From Rhodobacterales bacterium (GTDB lineage Bacteria; Pseudomonadota; Alphaproteobacteria; Rhodobacterales; Rhodobacteraceae): DNA of 64,000 nt. The number at the start of each line of letters is the position of its first letter. Within the stretch, counting starts at the first letter, position 1. Shown here piece after piece: positions 33,896 to 41,954 of the stretch. A program made the translations under genes and the position numbers. Under the pieces are notes generated by a model. The model was not told the DNA's origin, made no database searches, and worked only from the letters and a program-made list of their open reading frames with translations. The stretch covers positions 62,001 to 126,000 of the forward strand of contig PDRZ01000018.1 of NCBI GenBank assembly GCA_002747035.1, written 5' to 3'.

Positions 33896-34990
33896 ATGGA
33901 AAAGATGCCTGCCTGGGCGGACGGAATCCTTGTGCCTGTGTTCAGCCTGCTTCTGGCCGCGATCCTGTCGGCGCTCGTGATCCTCGCGATTGGCGAAGAC
34001 CCGGTGGCCGCTTTCAAACTGATGGTAGACGGCGCGCTGATGCGGAGTGCGGGCTGGGGTTATACACTTTACTACACCACCAACTTCATCTTTACCGGCC
34101 TCGCGGTTTCGGTGGCGTTCCACGCACGCATGTTCAATATCGGTGGCGAGGGACAGGCGATGCTGGGCGGATTGGGGGTGGCTCTGGCCTGTCTCTACAT
34201 CCCCTGGCCGCACTGGTCCCTTGCTCTCGTTGGCTCCATGGTCGGCGCGGCGCTGTTCGGAGCCGCCTGGGCGCTGATCCCGGCTTATCTGCAAGCCAAG
34301 CGCGGGAGCCACGTGGTAATCACCACGATCATGTTCAACTATATCGCCTTTTCCGTGCTGGGCTATCTTCTGGTCAACGTCCTGCGTCCGGTTGGAGCAA
34401 TGGACCCGGCGACCCCGAAATTCCCCGAAGCCACACATCTTCCGACCTTTCGCGACATGTTTTCCACCGCAGATACGATCCTGTTCCGGGGCGCGCCGGC
34501 CAATGTGTCATTCTTTGTTGCCCTGCTGGCCTGTGTCCTTGTGTATCTGCTGATCTGGCGCACACGGCTGGGCTATGAAATCCGCGCCTTCGGCTTTTCG
34601 GAAACCGGAGCGAACTATGCCGGGATTTCAGCGGTCAAGATCACCATCATCTCCATGCTCATTTCCGGCGCTCTGGCCGGGTTGATGGCTGTGAACACGA
34701 CACAGGGCGAGGCCGAGCGGCTTATCCTCAACTCGACCGAAGGGGCCGGTTTCATCGGGATCGCCGTTGCGCTGATGGGGCGCAATCATCCTGTGGGGGT
34801 CTTCATCGCCGCGCTTTTGTTCGGGTTTCTTTATCAGGGCGGGGCGGAATTGGCGCTTTGGACCAAGATCCCGCGAGAGTTGATCGTGGTGATCCAGGCG
34901 CTGGTCATCCTGTTTACCGGAGCATTGGACAATATGGTGCGGATGCCGCTTGAACGCCTTTTCCTGGCCATGCGCAGGGAGACTGACTGA
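33896..34990 (+). CDS. ABC transporter permease, BMP/nucleoside type, subunit 1
   Basis: This 364-residue inner-membrane permease of the BPD_transp_2 family (PF02653, as in ribose and nucleoside importers) has about nine or ten hydrophobic segments. Characteristic parts are FHARMFNIGGEGQAMLGGLG (the family FNIGGEGQ motif), TTIMFNYIAF and SEGAGFIGIAVALMGRNHP-like text near the C-terminus. The ATG at 33896 follows GAGGAGG inside the end of the ATPase gene. The stop overlaps the next permease start (TGATG). Confidence 0.93.
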   Translation: MEKMPAWADGILVPVFSLLLAAILSALVILAIGEDPVAAFKLMVDGALMRSAGWGYTLYYTTNFIFTGLAVSVAFHARMFNIGGEGQAMLGGLGVALACLYIPWPHWSLALVGSMVGAALFGAAWALIPAYLQAKRGSHVVITTIMFNYIAFSVLGYLLVNVLRPVGAMDPATPKFPEATHLPTFRDMFSTADTILFRGAPANVSFFVALLACVLVYLLIWRTRLGYEIRAFGFSETGANYAGISAVKITIISMLISGALAGLMAVNTTQGEAERLILNSTEGAGFIGIAVALMGRNHPVGVFIAALLFGFLYQGGAELALWTKIPRELIVVIQALVILFTGALDNMVRMPLERLFLAMRRETD

Positions 34991-35955
34991 TGGATTTCAT
35001 GACTCTTCTCCAGGTGCTGGACAGCACCGTGCGCCTTGCAACACCGCTTTTGCTGGCCTGTTTGGCCGGACTGTTTTCGGAACGGGCCGGTATTTTTGAC
35101 ATCGGACTGGAAGGCAAGATGCTGATGGCCGCGTTTTTCTCAGCGGCGATTGCATCCGTAACCGGTTCGGTATGGCTTGGCCTTCTGGCCGGGATTGCGT
35201 CTTCGATGGTGCTGTCGGGACTACATGGGCTTGCCTCGATCACATTCAGGGGAAACCAGTTGATTTCGGGCGTGGCGATCAACTTCCTGGCAGCGGGGAT
35301 GACCGTTCTTGTGGCCCAGGACTGGTTCGCTCAAGGCGGGCGCACCCCTTCATTGATGAGCGGCGGGCGTTTTGAGCCAATCACCCTTCCCCTGGCTGAA
35401 ACACTGCGTGGGGTCCCCTTTCTGGGGCCAATCTATCATGACCTGATTTCGGGCCACACGATCCTTGTCTATGCTGCATTTGCCTGTGTCCCCCTGACCT
35501 GGTGGGTGCTTTTTCGCACGCGGTTCGGTCTGCGCCTGCGTGCGGTGGGAGAAAACCCGGCAGCGGTGGACACGGCCGGAGTATCGGTTGTGGGTCTGCG
35601 TTTTGCCGCCGTCGCCATCGCCGGTGTTCTCTGTGGTATTGCCGGGGCTTACCTTGCAACTGCGCTTCAGGCCGGTTTCGTCAAGGAAATGACCGCCGGG
35701 CGCGGGTTTATCGCACTCGCCGCGTTAATCTTTGCCAAATGGCGCCCGTGGTACGCCTTGTCTGCAACCTTGCTGTTTGGGTTGCTACAGGCCATTGCCG
35801 TGCGGTTTCAAAACATTGATCTGGGCGGTTTCATCATTCCTGTCCAGTTCATGGAGGCCCTGCCCTATATCTTAACCGTTGTAATTCTGGCTGGTTTCGT
35901 AGGCAAAGCGATCCCGCCCCGTGCTGGCGGTGAACCCTACATCAAGGAACGATAA
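34990..35955 (+). CDS. ABC transporter permease, BMP/nucleoside type, subunit 2
   Basis: This 321-residue second permease of the operon is also BPD_transp_2. It has the shorter form of the motif, FSERAGIFDIGLEGKMLMAAF, and FRGNQLISGVAINFLAAG. About eight or nine hydrophobic segments are visible. It pairs with the preceding permease to form the heterodimeric channel. It is the last gene of the operon; 107 bases separate it from the TauE/SafE gene and no strong terminator is visible. Confidence 0.93.
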   Translation: MDFMTLLQVLDSTVRLATPLLLACLAGLFSERAGIFDIGLEGKMLMAAFFSAAIASVTGSVWLGLLAGIASSMVLSGLHGLASITFRGNQLISGVAINFLAAGMTVLVAQDWFAQGGRTPSLMSGGRFEPITLPLAETLRGVPFLGPIYHDLISGHTILVYAAFACVPLTWWVLFRTRFGLRLRAVGENPAAVDTAGVSVVGLRFAAVAIAGVLCGIAGAYLATALQAGFVKEMTAGRGFIALAALIFAKWRPWYALSATLLFGLLQAIAVRFQNIDLGGFIIPVQFMEALPYILTVVILAGFVGKAIPPRAGGEPYIKER

Positions 35956-36062
35956 GTCCAACCAAAGGAAAACATCTGCATTCTGGCCTTATGCTCGGGA
36001 AGTTGGAAAAAACACCCGTCGCTGTGGTTGCGAATCTCTAACCCGTGACGCTAGGAAAGGTC

Positions 36063-36986
36063 ATGCAAATCTACCTCCCCATCGCTGAGGTCTCGGTCAA
36101 CGCCTTCCTGCTTCTTGGGCTGGGCGGGCTTGTTGGTGTGTTGTCGGGTATGTTCGGCGTCGGCGGCGGGTTTCTGATGACGCCTTTGCTGTTCTTCATC
36201 GGCATCCCCCCTGCTGTTGCCGTCGCAACCGAAGCAAATCAAATCGTCGCCTCGTCCTTTTCGGGCGTGTTGGCGCATTTACGTCGAAAAACCGTGGATC
36301 TCAAAATGGGAACGGTGCTTTTGATCGGCGGACTCGCTGGCGCGGCATTGGGTGTCGTTCTCTTCAACTACCTGAAAGCATTGGGACAAGTCGATCTTCT
36401 CGTCCGGCTTTGCTATGTTGTCTTTCTTGGTGTCGTCGGCGCGTTGATGTTTCTCGAAAGTCTGAACGCCATGCGTCGAGCCCGGGCAGAGGGAGGGGCA
36501 ACTTCTCCCAAGCGGCGGCAACGCAACTGGGTCCATGCGCTTCCCTTCAAGATGCGATTTCGTACATCCGGTCTATACATCTCGGTCATTCCACCATTGC
36601 TGGTGGGGCTGTGCGTTGGCATCCTCGCCGCCATCATGGGCGTCGGCGGTGGTTTTATCATGGTCCCTGCCATGATCTACCTGTTGGGAATGCCCACCAA
36701 AGTGGTCGTCGGCACCTCGCTGTTTCAAATCATCTTTGTGACCGGGTTTACCACCCTGCTGCACGCGACCACCAACTATACCGTGGATATGGCCCTAGCT
36801 GTTCTGCTGTTGGTCGGGGGTGTAATCGGGGCCCAGATCGGCACCCGTATCGGGGTTCGCATGAAGGCCGAGCAACTGCGCATTCTGCTGGCTCTCATGG
36901 TTCTGGTCGTCTGTGGCAAACTGGCGCTTGATCTTTTGCTTCAACCGACCGAGCTTTTTTCGATCGGTGCGGGTGGGGGGCACTAA
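36063..36986 (+). CDS. TauE/SafE-family sulfite/organic anion exporter-like membrane protein
   Basis: This 307-residue membrane protein has the internal duplication of the TauE/SafE (DUF81) family: GMFGVGGGFLMTPLLFFIGIPP near residues 30-50 and IMGVGGGFIMVPAMIYLLGMPT in the second half. About eight hydrophobic segments are separated by a basic central loop. Family members export sulfite, sulfoacetate or other anions. The substrate is not known. The ATG at 36063 has AGGAAAGG 2 bases away; a GTG at 36045 is an in-frame alternative. The next gene starts 1 base after its stop. Confidence 0.9.
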   Translation: MQIYLPIAEVSVNAFLLLGLGGLVGVLSGMFGVGGGFLMTPLLFFIGIPPAVAVATEANQIVASSFSGVLAHLRRKTVDLKMGTVLLIGGLAGAALGVVLFNYLKALGQVDLLVRLCYVVFLGVVGALMFLESLNAMRRARAEGGATSPKRRQRNWVHALPFKMRFRTSGLYISVIPPLLVGLCVGILAAIMGVGGGFIMVPAMIYLLGMPTKVVVGTSLFQIIFVTGFTTLLHATTNYTVDMALAVLLLVGGVIGAQIGTRIGVRMKAEQLRILLALMVLVVCGKLALDLLLQPTELFSIGAGGGH

Positions 36987-36987
36987 G

Positions 36988-37749
36988 GTGTTGCGCTGGC
37001 TGATCCTTTTCATGTTCGCGGCACTGCCCTTGCAGGCCAACGAAGAGGTTGTGCTGGGGTTAAGCCAGAACCGCGTGGCGATTACCGCCAATTTTGACGG
37101 GTCCGAGATTCTGATCTTTGGCGCGGTCAAGCGCGAAACCGCGATCCCGAAAGGTGAGCCGCTGCACGTTATCGTTGCCATCGAGGGACCAAAACAAAAA
37201 CTGACCGTGCGTCGCAAGGACAAGAGATTCGGCATCTGGATCAACACTGAATCCGTGGATATTTCCGCAGCTCCAGCTTTTTATGCCATCGCCACAAGCG
37301 CGCCCTTTGACGATATCCTGACCGCGACCGAAGACCTGCGGTATCACGTGTCCGTTCCTCTGGCGATCCGCTCGGTCGGAGCCGCGTCCCAGGCGGAACA
37401 TCCGGAGGAATTCACCGACGCCATCATCCGAATCCGAAGCAATTCGGGCCTTTACCAACTTCTGGAGGGGGCAGTCAGGTTCGACCAGCAAACATTGTTT
37501 CGCACCAATATTGCGCTGCCTTCGAACCTGACCGAAGGGGATTACAAAACCCGCATCCTGCTGACCCGCAGCGGTAAAGTGGTTTCACACTATGAAACCA
37601 CCATCGACGTGCGCAAGGTGGGTCTGGAGCGTTTTCTGTTTAACCTCTCTCGGGAAAAGCCGTTGATTTACGGTCTTTTGTCGCTGACCATCGCGATCGC
37701 CGCCGGTTGGGGGGCCTCTGCGATTTTCCGTGTATTCCAAATAGGTTAA
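36988..37749 (+). CDS. TIGR02186-like exported membrane protein
   Basis: This 253-residue protein has a signal sequence (VLRWLILFMFAALPLQA), a soluble domain of mostly beta character and one C-terminal membrane helix (LIYGLLSLTIAIAAGWGASAIF). It matches what is known of the TIGR02186 group of alphaproteobacterial conserved proteins, which occur next to TauE/SafE genes. No activity is known. The GTG start at 36988 comes 1 base after the TauE/SafE stop, with a GGTGGGGGG stretch as ribosome-binding site. The pair may form a transport unit, as inference. The stop codon shares bases with the convergent SDR gene (37746-37749). Confidence 0.8.
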   Translation: MLRWLILFMFAALPLQANEEVVLGLSQNRVAITANFDGSEILIFGAVKRETAIPKGEPLHVIVAIEGPKQKLTVRRKDKRFGIWINTESVDISAAPAFYAIATSAPFDDILTATEDLRYHVSVPLAIRSVGAASQAEHPEEFTDAIIRIRSNSGLYQLLEGAVRFDQQTLFRTNIALPSNLTEGDYKTRILLTRSGKVVSHYETTIDVRKVGLERFLFNLSREKPLIYGLLSLTIAIAAGWGASAIFRVFQIG

Positions 37750-38462
37750 CCCCTTCCGATATAGGGCATTTTTGTTGCCATAACAGTCAGGAACTGCACA
37801 TTTGCCTCGCGCGGCATTGTCGCCATGTAAAACACCGAGTCCGCCACCTGTTCGACATCCATCATCGGCGGCGGAGCGTCCGGCGCTTGCGCTGCCAACT
37901 TTTCCAACAGCTCGGTTTTCGCATTGCCGATATCAATCTGACCACAGGCGATATCGAAAGCACGGCCATCCAGAGACAGGCTTTTCGTCAACCCGGTGAT
38001 CGCGTGTTTGGTCGTGGTATAGGACACGGACAAAGGGCGCGGCACATGCGCCGAAAGCGAACCGTTGTTGATAATCCTGCCACCCTGCGGTTCCTGCGCC
38101 CGCATCTTTCGAAACGCAGCACGTGCGGCCAGGAACATCCCGTTCAAATTCACATCGACCACGGAACGCCAATCTTCAAACGTCATCTCGTCAATCGTCA
38201 CCGGCACCCAAAACATGCCTGCGTTGTTGAACAGCACATCCAGGTTCCCACCCTGACAAAACGCATCGAACTGTGCATCGACCGCGTGTTCATCTGTAAC
38301 ATCCGCAGGTAGAACAACCGCGTTGGCATAGCCTGACGCGACCTCGTGCAACAGCTCCTCGCGACGGGCTACAAGGCCAACGCGCCACCCCTCTTTGAGG
38401 AATTTCAATGCTGTGGCACGCCCAATCCCCGCACTCGCCCCGGTGATCACAATGCTTTTCAT
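37746..38462 (-). CDS. Short-chain dehydrogenase/reductase (classical SDR)
   Basis: This 238-residue NAD(P)-dependent oxidoreductase has cofactor motif GASAGIG (8-14), NNAG, and the catalytic Ser and YTTTK (the YxxxK motif). An Arg-rich segment after the second strand (ARREE) hints at NADP preference. The substrate is unknown. Its ATG overlaps the helicase stop by 4 bases (ATGA), so it is co-translated with the helicase. The functional link between the two is not apparent. Confidence 0.92.
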   Translation of the reverse strand: MKSIVITGASAGIGRATALKFLKEGWRVGLVARREELLHEVASGYANAVVLPADVTDEHAVDAQFDAFCQGGNLDVLFNNAGMFWVPVTIDEMTFEDWRSVVDVNLNGMFLAARAAFRKMRAQEPQGGRIINNGSLSAHVPRPLSVSYTTTKHAITGLTKSLSLDGRAFDIACGQIDIGNAKTELLEKLAAQAPDAPPPMMDVEQVADSVFYMATMPREANVQFLTVMATKMPYIGRG

Positions 38463-39988
38463 GCCTCCTCGCCTTGCAATTGCAACGCCGGAGCCGCCAC
38501 GTGTAAATCATCCGTTCTCAAGGGCGACTGCGGTTTTGCCAATCGATTCCGCACAACCCAGAACAGCCGCTCCTGTGAGCGTGTGATTGCCACATAAGCC
38601 AACCGTTTCCACAATGGCTGCCCGGCCTCGCTGCGCCCCATGCGCGCGGCGGCATAAAGGTCCGGGGCAAACACCTGAACATTTTCCCACTGCGACCCTT
38701 GGGCCTTGTGAATCGTGACGGCCGCACCATGAAGGAACACCGCGCCCATTCTTGCGGCAAAGGGGATAAACGGCTCTTCCTCATCTGGTTTCTCGATCTG
38801 GATGATCGAAGCCGCCGACAATTGCGGATCGGGCGCTCCGATCACATGCAACCTTGAAAAACCGGGCTTGCGGCCGGGGCCAAGATATACAACCTGTGCC
38901 CCCTTGATCAGCCCGCGCGCTTCAAGATCCAACCGTTTTTTGCGGTGCTTCGCGGGCAGTTCAACCCCATCACAAATCAACGGTTCACCGGGCAAGAGCT
39001 CGGTCTCGGGTGCACCGTGTACGGCGCGGAACGCGTTGATCAACCGAATCCGGGTCGCATTTCGCCAAACCAAAACGGGGCTGCGCGCCATCAAGTCCAC
39101 CTCGACACGCTGCGCCCACACAACCCGGTCATCACGCCGCGCGGTTTCCTCGACCAGATTTTCAAAGCTCTGGAAATCCAGATCGGGGTCGGACAGGGCA
39201 TGCGCAAGGTCAAGAATAGGGCTATCGGCCTCTTGCCGGTGGATACGTTGAAGCGAAAGCCTGGCAGGTTCGGGCAGCTTGTCGAACACCATGGTGCCGG
39301 ATTGATTCACCGGGGCCAACTGGGCCGGATCGCCGAACAGAACCAGCGTCGGAAAAATCTCTTTCAAATCCTCGAACTGTCGGTCGTCCAGCATCGAGCT
39401 TTCATCGATAAACCCGACATCGAGCGGATCTTCACGCCGCTTCCATCCCGTAATGAAATCCGAACCGCGCAGCCCAGCGGCAGCCAAAGCTCCGGGAATG
39501 GACTTGTGGATTTTGAAGAACTCTGCCGCCCGATCCAACGCCTGATCGGTCAACCCCTCGATCTCGGGGCGATCTCCTTCCCCATTCAGCCATTCTGCGA
39601 TCCGTTCGTATTCTGGATCATAGACCGGCGAATACAGAATACGGTGGATGGTTGTGGCCGGCACGCCCTTCATGCGCAGGACACTTGCCGCCTTATTCGT
39701 TGGAGCAAGCACAGCAAGCGTGCGCGCGTCGCGACCGCGCTTACCTTCATAGTCGCCGGAAACCACCTCGACACCCGCCTCAACCATCGCCTTGTAAAGC
39801 TCTGAAAGTAATAGTGTTTTCCCCGATCCGGCCTTGCCCATGATCGCCACCACCTGATCCTTGCCTTTTCCAGGTGGGAGCGTGGTGCCATTGGCAAGGT
39901 CAATACCGGCGGGGCGCAGCACATCTGTGAGGCGGTCAAAGGCATCGGCCTGGTCCGAAGACAGCGTGATAGGGGTGAAATTGTTCAT
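38459..39988 (-). CDS. RecD-like SF1B DNA helicase
   Basis: This 509-residue ATP-dependent DNA helicase is of the RecD2/Dda type. Motif I is GKAGSGKTLL (51-60), motif II GFIDESSMLDD, motif III FGDPAQLAPV, and the C-terminal motifs are HKAQGSQWENV (V) and AYVAITRSQERLFWV (VI). It has no long N-terminal RecD2 extension and no nuclease domain. It is probably involved in replication-fork or recombination repair. Its start is 20 bases past the end of the luxI gene, all on the minus strand, so read-through from luxI is possible. Confidence 0.93.
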   Translation of the reverse strand: MNNFTPITLSSDQADAFDRLTDVLRPAGIDLANGTTLPPGKGKDQVVAIMGKAGSGKTLLLSELYKAMVEAGVEVVSGDYEGKRGRDARTLAVLAPTNKAASVLRMKGVPATTIHRILYSPVYDPEYERIAEWLNGEGDRPEIEGLTDQALDRAAEFFKIHKSIPGALAAAGLRGSDFITGWKRREDPLDVGFIDESSMLDDRQFEDLKEIFPTLVLFGDPAQLAPVNQSGTMVFDKLPEPARLSLQRIHRQEADSPILDLAHALSDPDLDFQSFENLVEETARRDDRVVWAQRVEVDLMARSPVLVWRNATRIRLINAFRAVHGAPETELLPGEPLICDGVELPAKHRKKRLDLEARGLIKGAQVVYLGPGRKPGFSRLHVIGAPDPQLSAASIIQIEKPDEEEPFIPFAARMGAVFLHGAAVTIHKAQGSQWENVQVFAPDLYAAARMGRSEAGQPLWKRLAYVAITRSQERLFWVVRNRLAKPQSPLRTDDLHVAAPALQLQGEEA

Positions 39989-40035
39989 GGTGCGACCCTA
40001 CAGGCCGCACCATGGAGAAACAACAGAAGGCAGGA

Positions 40036-40668
40036 TCAGGCGGTGGCAGCAAACCGCTGGGTGGTTCCGAATGAACGTTCAAACCACAGCGTCATCAGCC
40101 GAGGCGAAATCCCGGCACGTTTTGAAACGATCTGCTGAGACGTGTCCGTAAATTCCCACAGCCCGACGCTGGTGCGGTCCCGCCCCTTGCCAGCGCTTCC
40201 CAGCACGGTCGGATTGGCCCCAATCTGTTTGTAAATGCGCACCATGGGGGCGTCGAACACCCCAACATAGTGTTTGATCCCGAACTGGCGCATGACCTCC
40301 CCACCTGCGAGCATAAGAGCAGCCGCCGTTTGCGCCGACGCGTTGCGGGACAGACAGAACCGGGTGCATTCCCAGATCAACGGGCTCTCCACCCTGACCC
40401 CATCAGTAAGGTGCAGAAAATGATCATTAACCATCGTGCGCCCCATGGTCGGCAACAGACGCATAGAACCACCATGGCTATGGTCCGTGTTTTGCCAAAT
40501 GACATAAAGCGGGTTTTCGGCGTCGTACTCATCCCGCTCTTCACCGGCATCATTCACGTTGACAGGCCAGCCCAGACGATCCCGAAACTGGGCCGTCCGA
40601 TCAGTGAACATGCTATGGGCAAGCTTGGGATAATCGTTCAGTTCGTCGGCATAAACAAATCGTATCAT
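40036..40668 (-). CDS. luxI: Acyl-homoserine-lactone synthase (LuxI family)
   Basis: This enzyme synthesises an N-acyl-homoserine-lactone signal from SAM and an acyl-carrier or CoA donor. Its 210 residues carry the invariant LuxI residues in the expected order and spacing: R24, F28, W34, D46, D49, R70 (in GSMRLLPT), E100 and R103 (in WECTRF). The acyl chain length cannot be read from sequence. The ATG at 40668 follows AGGGGAAC. It lies 85 bases downstream of luxR in the same direction. The gap has an AGAACA-N5-AGAACA direct repeat (plus strand 40693-40709) but no clear lux-box dyad. Confidence 0.94.
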   Translation of the reverse strand: MIRFVYADELNDYPKLAHSMFTDRTAQFRDRLGWPVNVNDAGEERDEYDAENPLYVIWQNTDHSHGGSMRLLPTMGRTMVNDHFLHLTDGVRVESPLIWECTRFCLSRNASAQTAAALMLAGGEVMRQFGIKHYVGVFDAPMVRIYKQIGANPTVLGSAGKGRDRTSVGLWEFTDTSQQIVSKRAGISPRLMTLWFERSFGTTQRFAATA

Positions 40669-40727
40669 CTGAGTTCCCCTCGTTTCCGAATGAGAACACA
40701 ATTAGAACATATTGGTTAATGGTCCCG

Positions 40728-40755
40728 GAATCCTGCGCACGCAAGCGCAGGATTC
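40728..40755 (-). other. Hairpin at the luxR 3' end
   Basis: GAATCCTGCGC and GCGCAGGATTC pair perfectly around six bases and overlap the luxR stop codon. No U tract follows on the minus strand. It may attenuate or process the luxR-luxI transcript rather than terminate it. Confidence 0.5.
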
Positions 40756-41482
40756 AGATAAAGATCACACCTCTGGTCAGCGCCTTGGCCACGGCATGAG
40801 TTGTATTGAGCGCGCCCAGTTTGAAACGGGCAGACTCGATATAGACGCGCAGCGTGTGTTCCGAGATCGACAGAGTATCCGCCACCTGCGCCCGACTGTA
40901 CCCCATCGCCAGAAACGTCATTGCGTCCACCTCACGCGGTGAGAGGCTCGGTGCGGGTTCGGGGGTGCGATCCGGTTCGAACTCGATCGCCTTCTGATTG
41001 AAAAAATGTGCGATCAGAATCAGATGACGCCGATTTTTTTCAATGAACTCGCTCCAGGTGTCGTCGTCACAGGAATGGTTGATCGAAAACAAGGCGAACT
41101 GGCCGTTCGGGCCACGGATCGGGATGGAATACCCTTGGTTGCCAACGCCATACCCCATTGCATCGGCCTGGAACGCGCGCGACGCTTTAGAGGACCAATC
41201 AAGCCGCTTCCAATCCACGGGATGAAACCGCTGGTAACATCCTTGAATCACGGGATCGACCCTCAGGTAATCCTTCTCGACATATTTCTGGACCCATTCG
41301 TCTGAATAGGTGCCGCAGCCATATTGCTCGCCATCACTGCTGACCCAGTGATAGAGTAGATGATCCACCTGAAAATAGTCTCTAAGCTGTTCGGACACAT
41401 GTTGAAGCTGCTCCAGTTCAGAGGCCTGTTCCAACCCCTCCAGTATCAGCTCGAGTCCTGCCACCCGCATTATTCGCGTCAA
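40754..41482 (-). CDS. luxR: LuxR-family autoinducer-binding transcription regulator
   Basis: This 242-residue quorum-sensing regulator has an N-terminal autoinducer-binding domain (about 20-165, with YHWVSSDG, DYLRVDP and VDW segments containing the conserved Trp, Tyr, Asp and Pro). Its C-terminal LuxR helix-turn-helix (about 178-238) contains LSPREVDAMTFLAMGYS and AQVADTLSISEHTLRVYI. It is expected to respond to the signal made by the adjacent LuxI. The TTG at 41482 has GGGAAGG 8 bases upstream; the ATG at 41470 is an alternative without a site. Either way it overlaps the small upstream ORF. A perfect CtrA box lies upstream of that ORF. Confidence 0.92.
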   Translation of the reverse strand: MTRIMRVAGLELILEGLEQASELEQLQHVSEQLRDYFQVDHLLYHWVSSDGEQYGCGTYSDEWVQKYVEKDYLRVDPVIQGCYQRFHPVDWKRLDWSSKASRAFQADAMGYGVGNQGYSIPIRGPNGQFALFSINHSCDDDTWSEFIEKNRRHLILIAHFFNQKAIEFEPDRTPEPAPSLSPREVDAMTFLAMGYSRAQVADTLSISEHTLRVYIESARFKLGALNTTHAVAKALTRGVIFI

Positions 41483-41627
41483 CGATCAAACCTTCCCGTT
41501 GGGATGCAATCTCGCCCGCCGCAACCAAAGCCGTGTCTTCCAACTGTTCGGCCAGTGCATTAAGACCATTTGCTTGCGCAAATGTCCTCAGGTCCGCGAG
41601 AACATCCAATATCCAGTCATTTTTCAT
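41418..41627 (-). CDS. Small conserved-type protein upstream of and overlapping luxR
   Basis: This 69-residue ORF starts MKNDWILDVLADLRTFAQANG and continues NALAEQLEDTALVAAGEIAS, two clear amphipathic helices followed by a less ordered tail. It is the promoter-proximal reading frame of the luxR unit and overlaps luxR by 65 bases in another frame, so the two may be translationally coupled. I believe similar short proteins accompany luxR genes in other roseobacters, but no function is known to me. A DNA-bending, chaperone or regulator-binding role is possible and untested. A CtrA box sits 23 bases upstream. Confidence 0.65.
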   Translation of the reverse strand: MKNDWILDVLADLRTFAQANGLNALAEQLEDTALVAAGEIASQREGLIVDANNAGGRTRADTGGVGTGL

Positions 41628-41649
41628 GTCGATCCTCGCCTTCGAGTGG

Positions 41650-41665
41650 TTAACAAAGTATTAAC
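41650..41665 (-). promoter_or_regulatory. Perfect CtrA box upstream of the luxR unit
   Basis: TTAACAAAGTATTAAC is an exact TTAA-N7-TTAAC match. It lies 23 bases upstream of the small ORF that precedes luxR. Links between quorum sensing and CtrA are established in Dinoroseobacter and Rhodobacter; control here is inferred. Confidence 0.7.
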
Positions 41666-41780
41666 TACAGCCTAGCATATGGAAACTTTTTGCAAAATTC
41701 GCGCATTTCAACTCCCCAGAAATAGGGAGAGCCAAAATTATAACGATTTGAAATCACACAAATGGGTGCAAAACAGCAAC

Positions 41781-41812
41781 CGCCCGTGAATGGCCTTAGC
41801 GATTCACGGGCG
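41781..41812. other. Hairpin between ccr and luxR
   Basis: CGCCCGTGAAT and ATTCACGGGCG form a perfect 11-bp stem with a 10-base loop. There is no U tract on either side. The function is unknown. Confidence 0.5.
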
Positions 41813-41831
41813 ATCATGAGTATCAGGTCTG

Positions 41832-41948
41832 TTAAAGCGTTCGACCTTTAACCTGAGACAGGGCAAAGAGCGAACACAGCGCGACAGTTATGTGTTTCGC
41901 GCGTCCTGCCAAAAACCCGTGATTCAGGGTTTTGGCAGGACGCTTTAG
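41832..41948. repeat. Dispersed repeat family A, copy 2 (inverted)
   Basis: This is a full-length copy in the orientation opposite to 16125-16239. It begins TTAAAGCGTTCGACC and ends with the hairpin arm GGCAGGACGCTTTAGG. It ends 7 bases from the ccr stop codon, so the hairpin half could serve as a ccr terminator. Confidence 0.92.
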
Positions 41949-41954
41949 GGACGC

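Larger units (their letters stand above)
41628..41954. other. Intergenic region between ccr and the luxR unit
   Basis: This 327-base gap carries the CtrA box, an AT-rich promoter-like stretch (41670-41760), an 11-bp hairpin and a full repeat A copy, each listed separately. No gene is seen. Confidence 0.7.
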
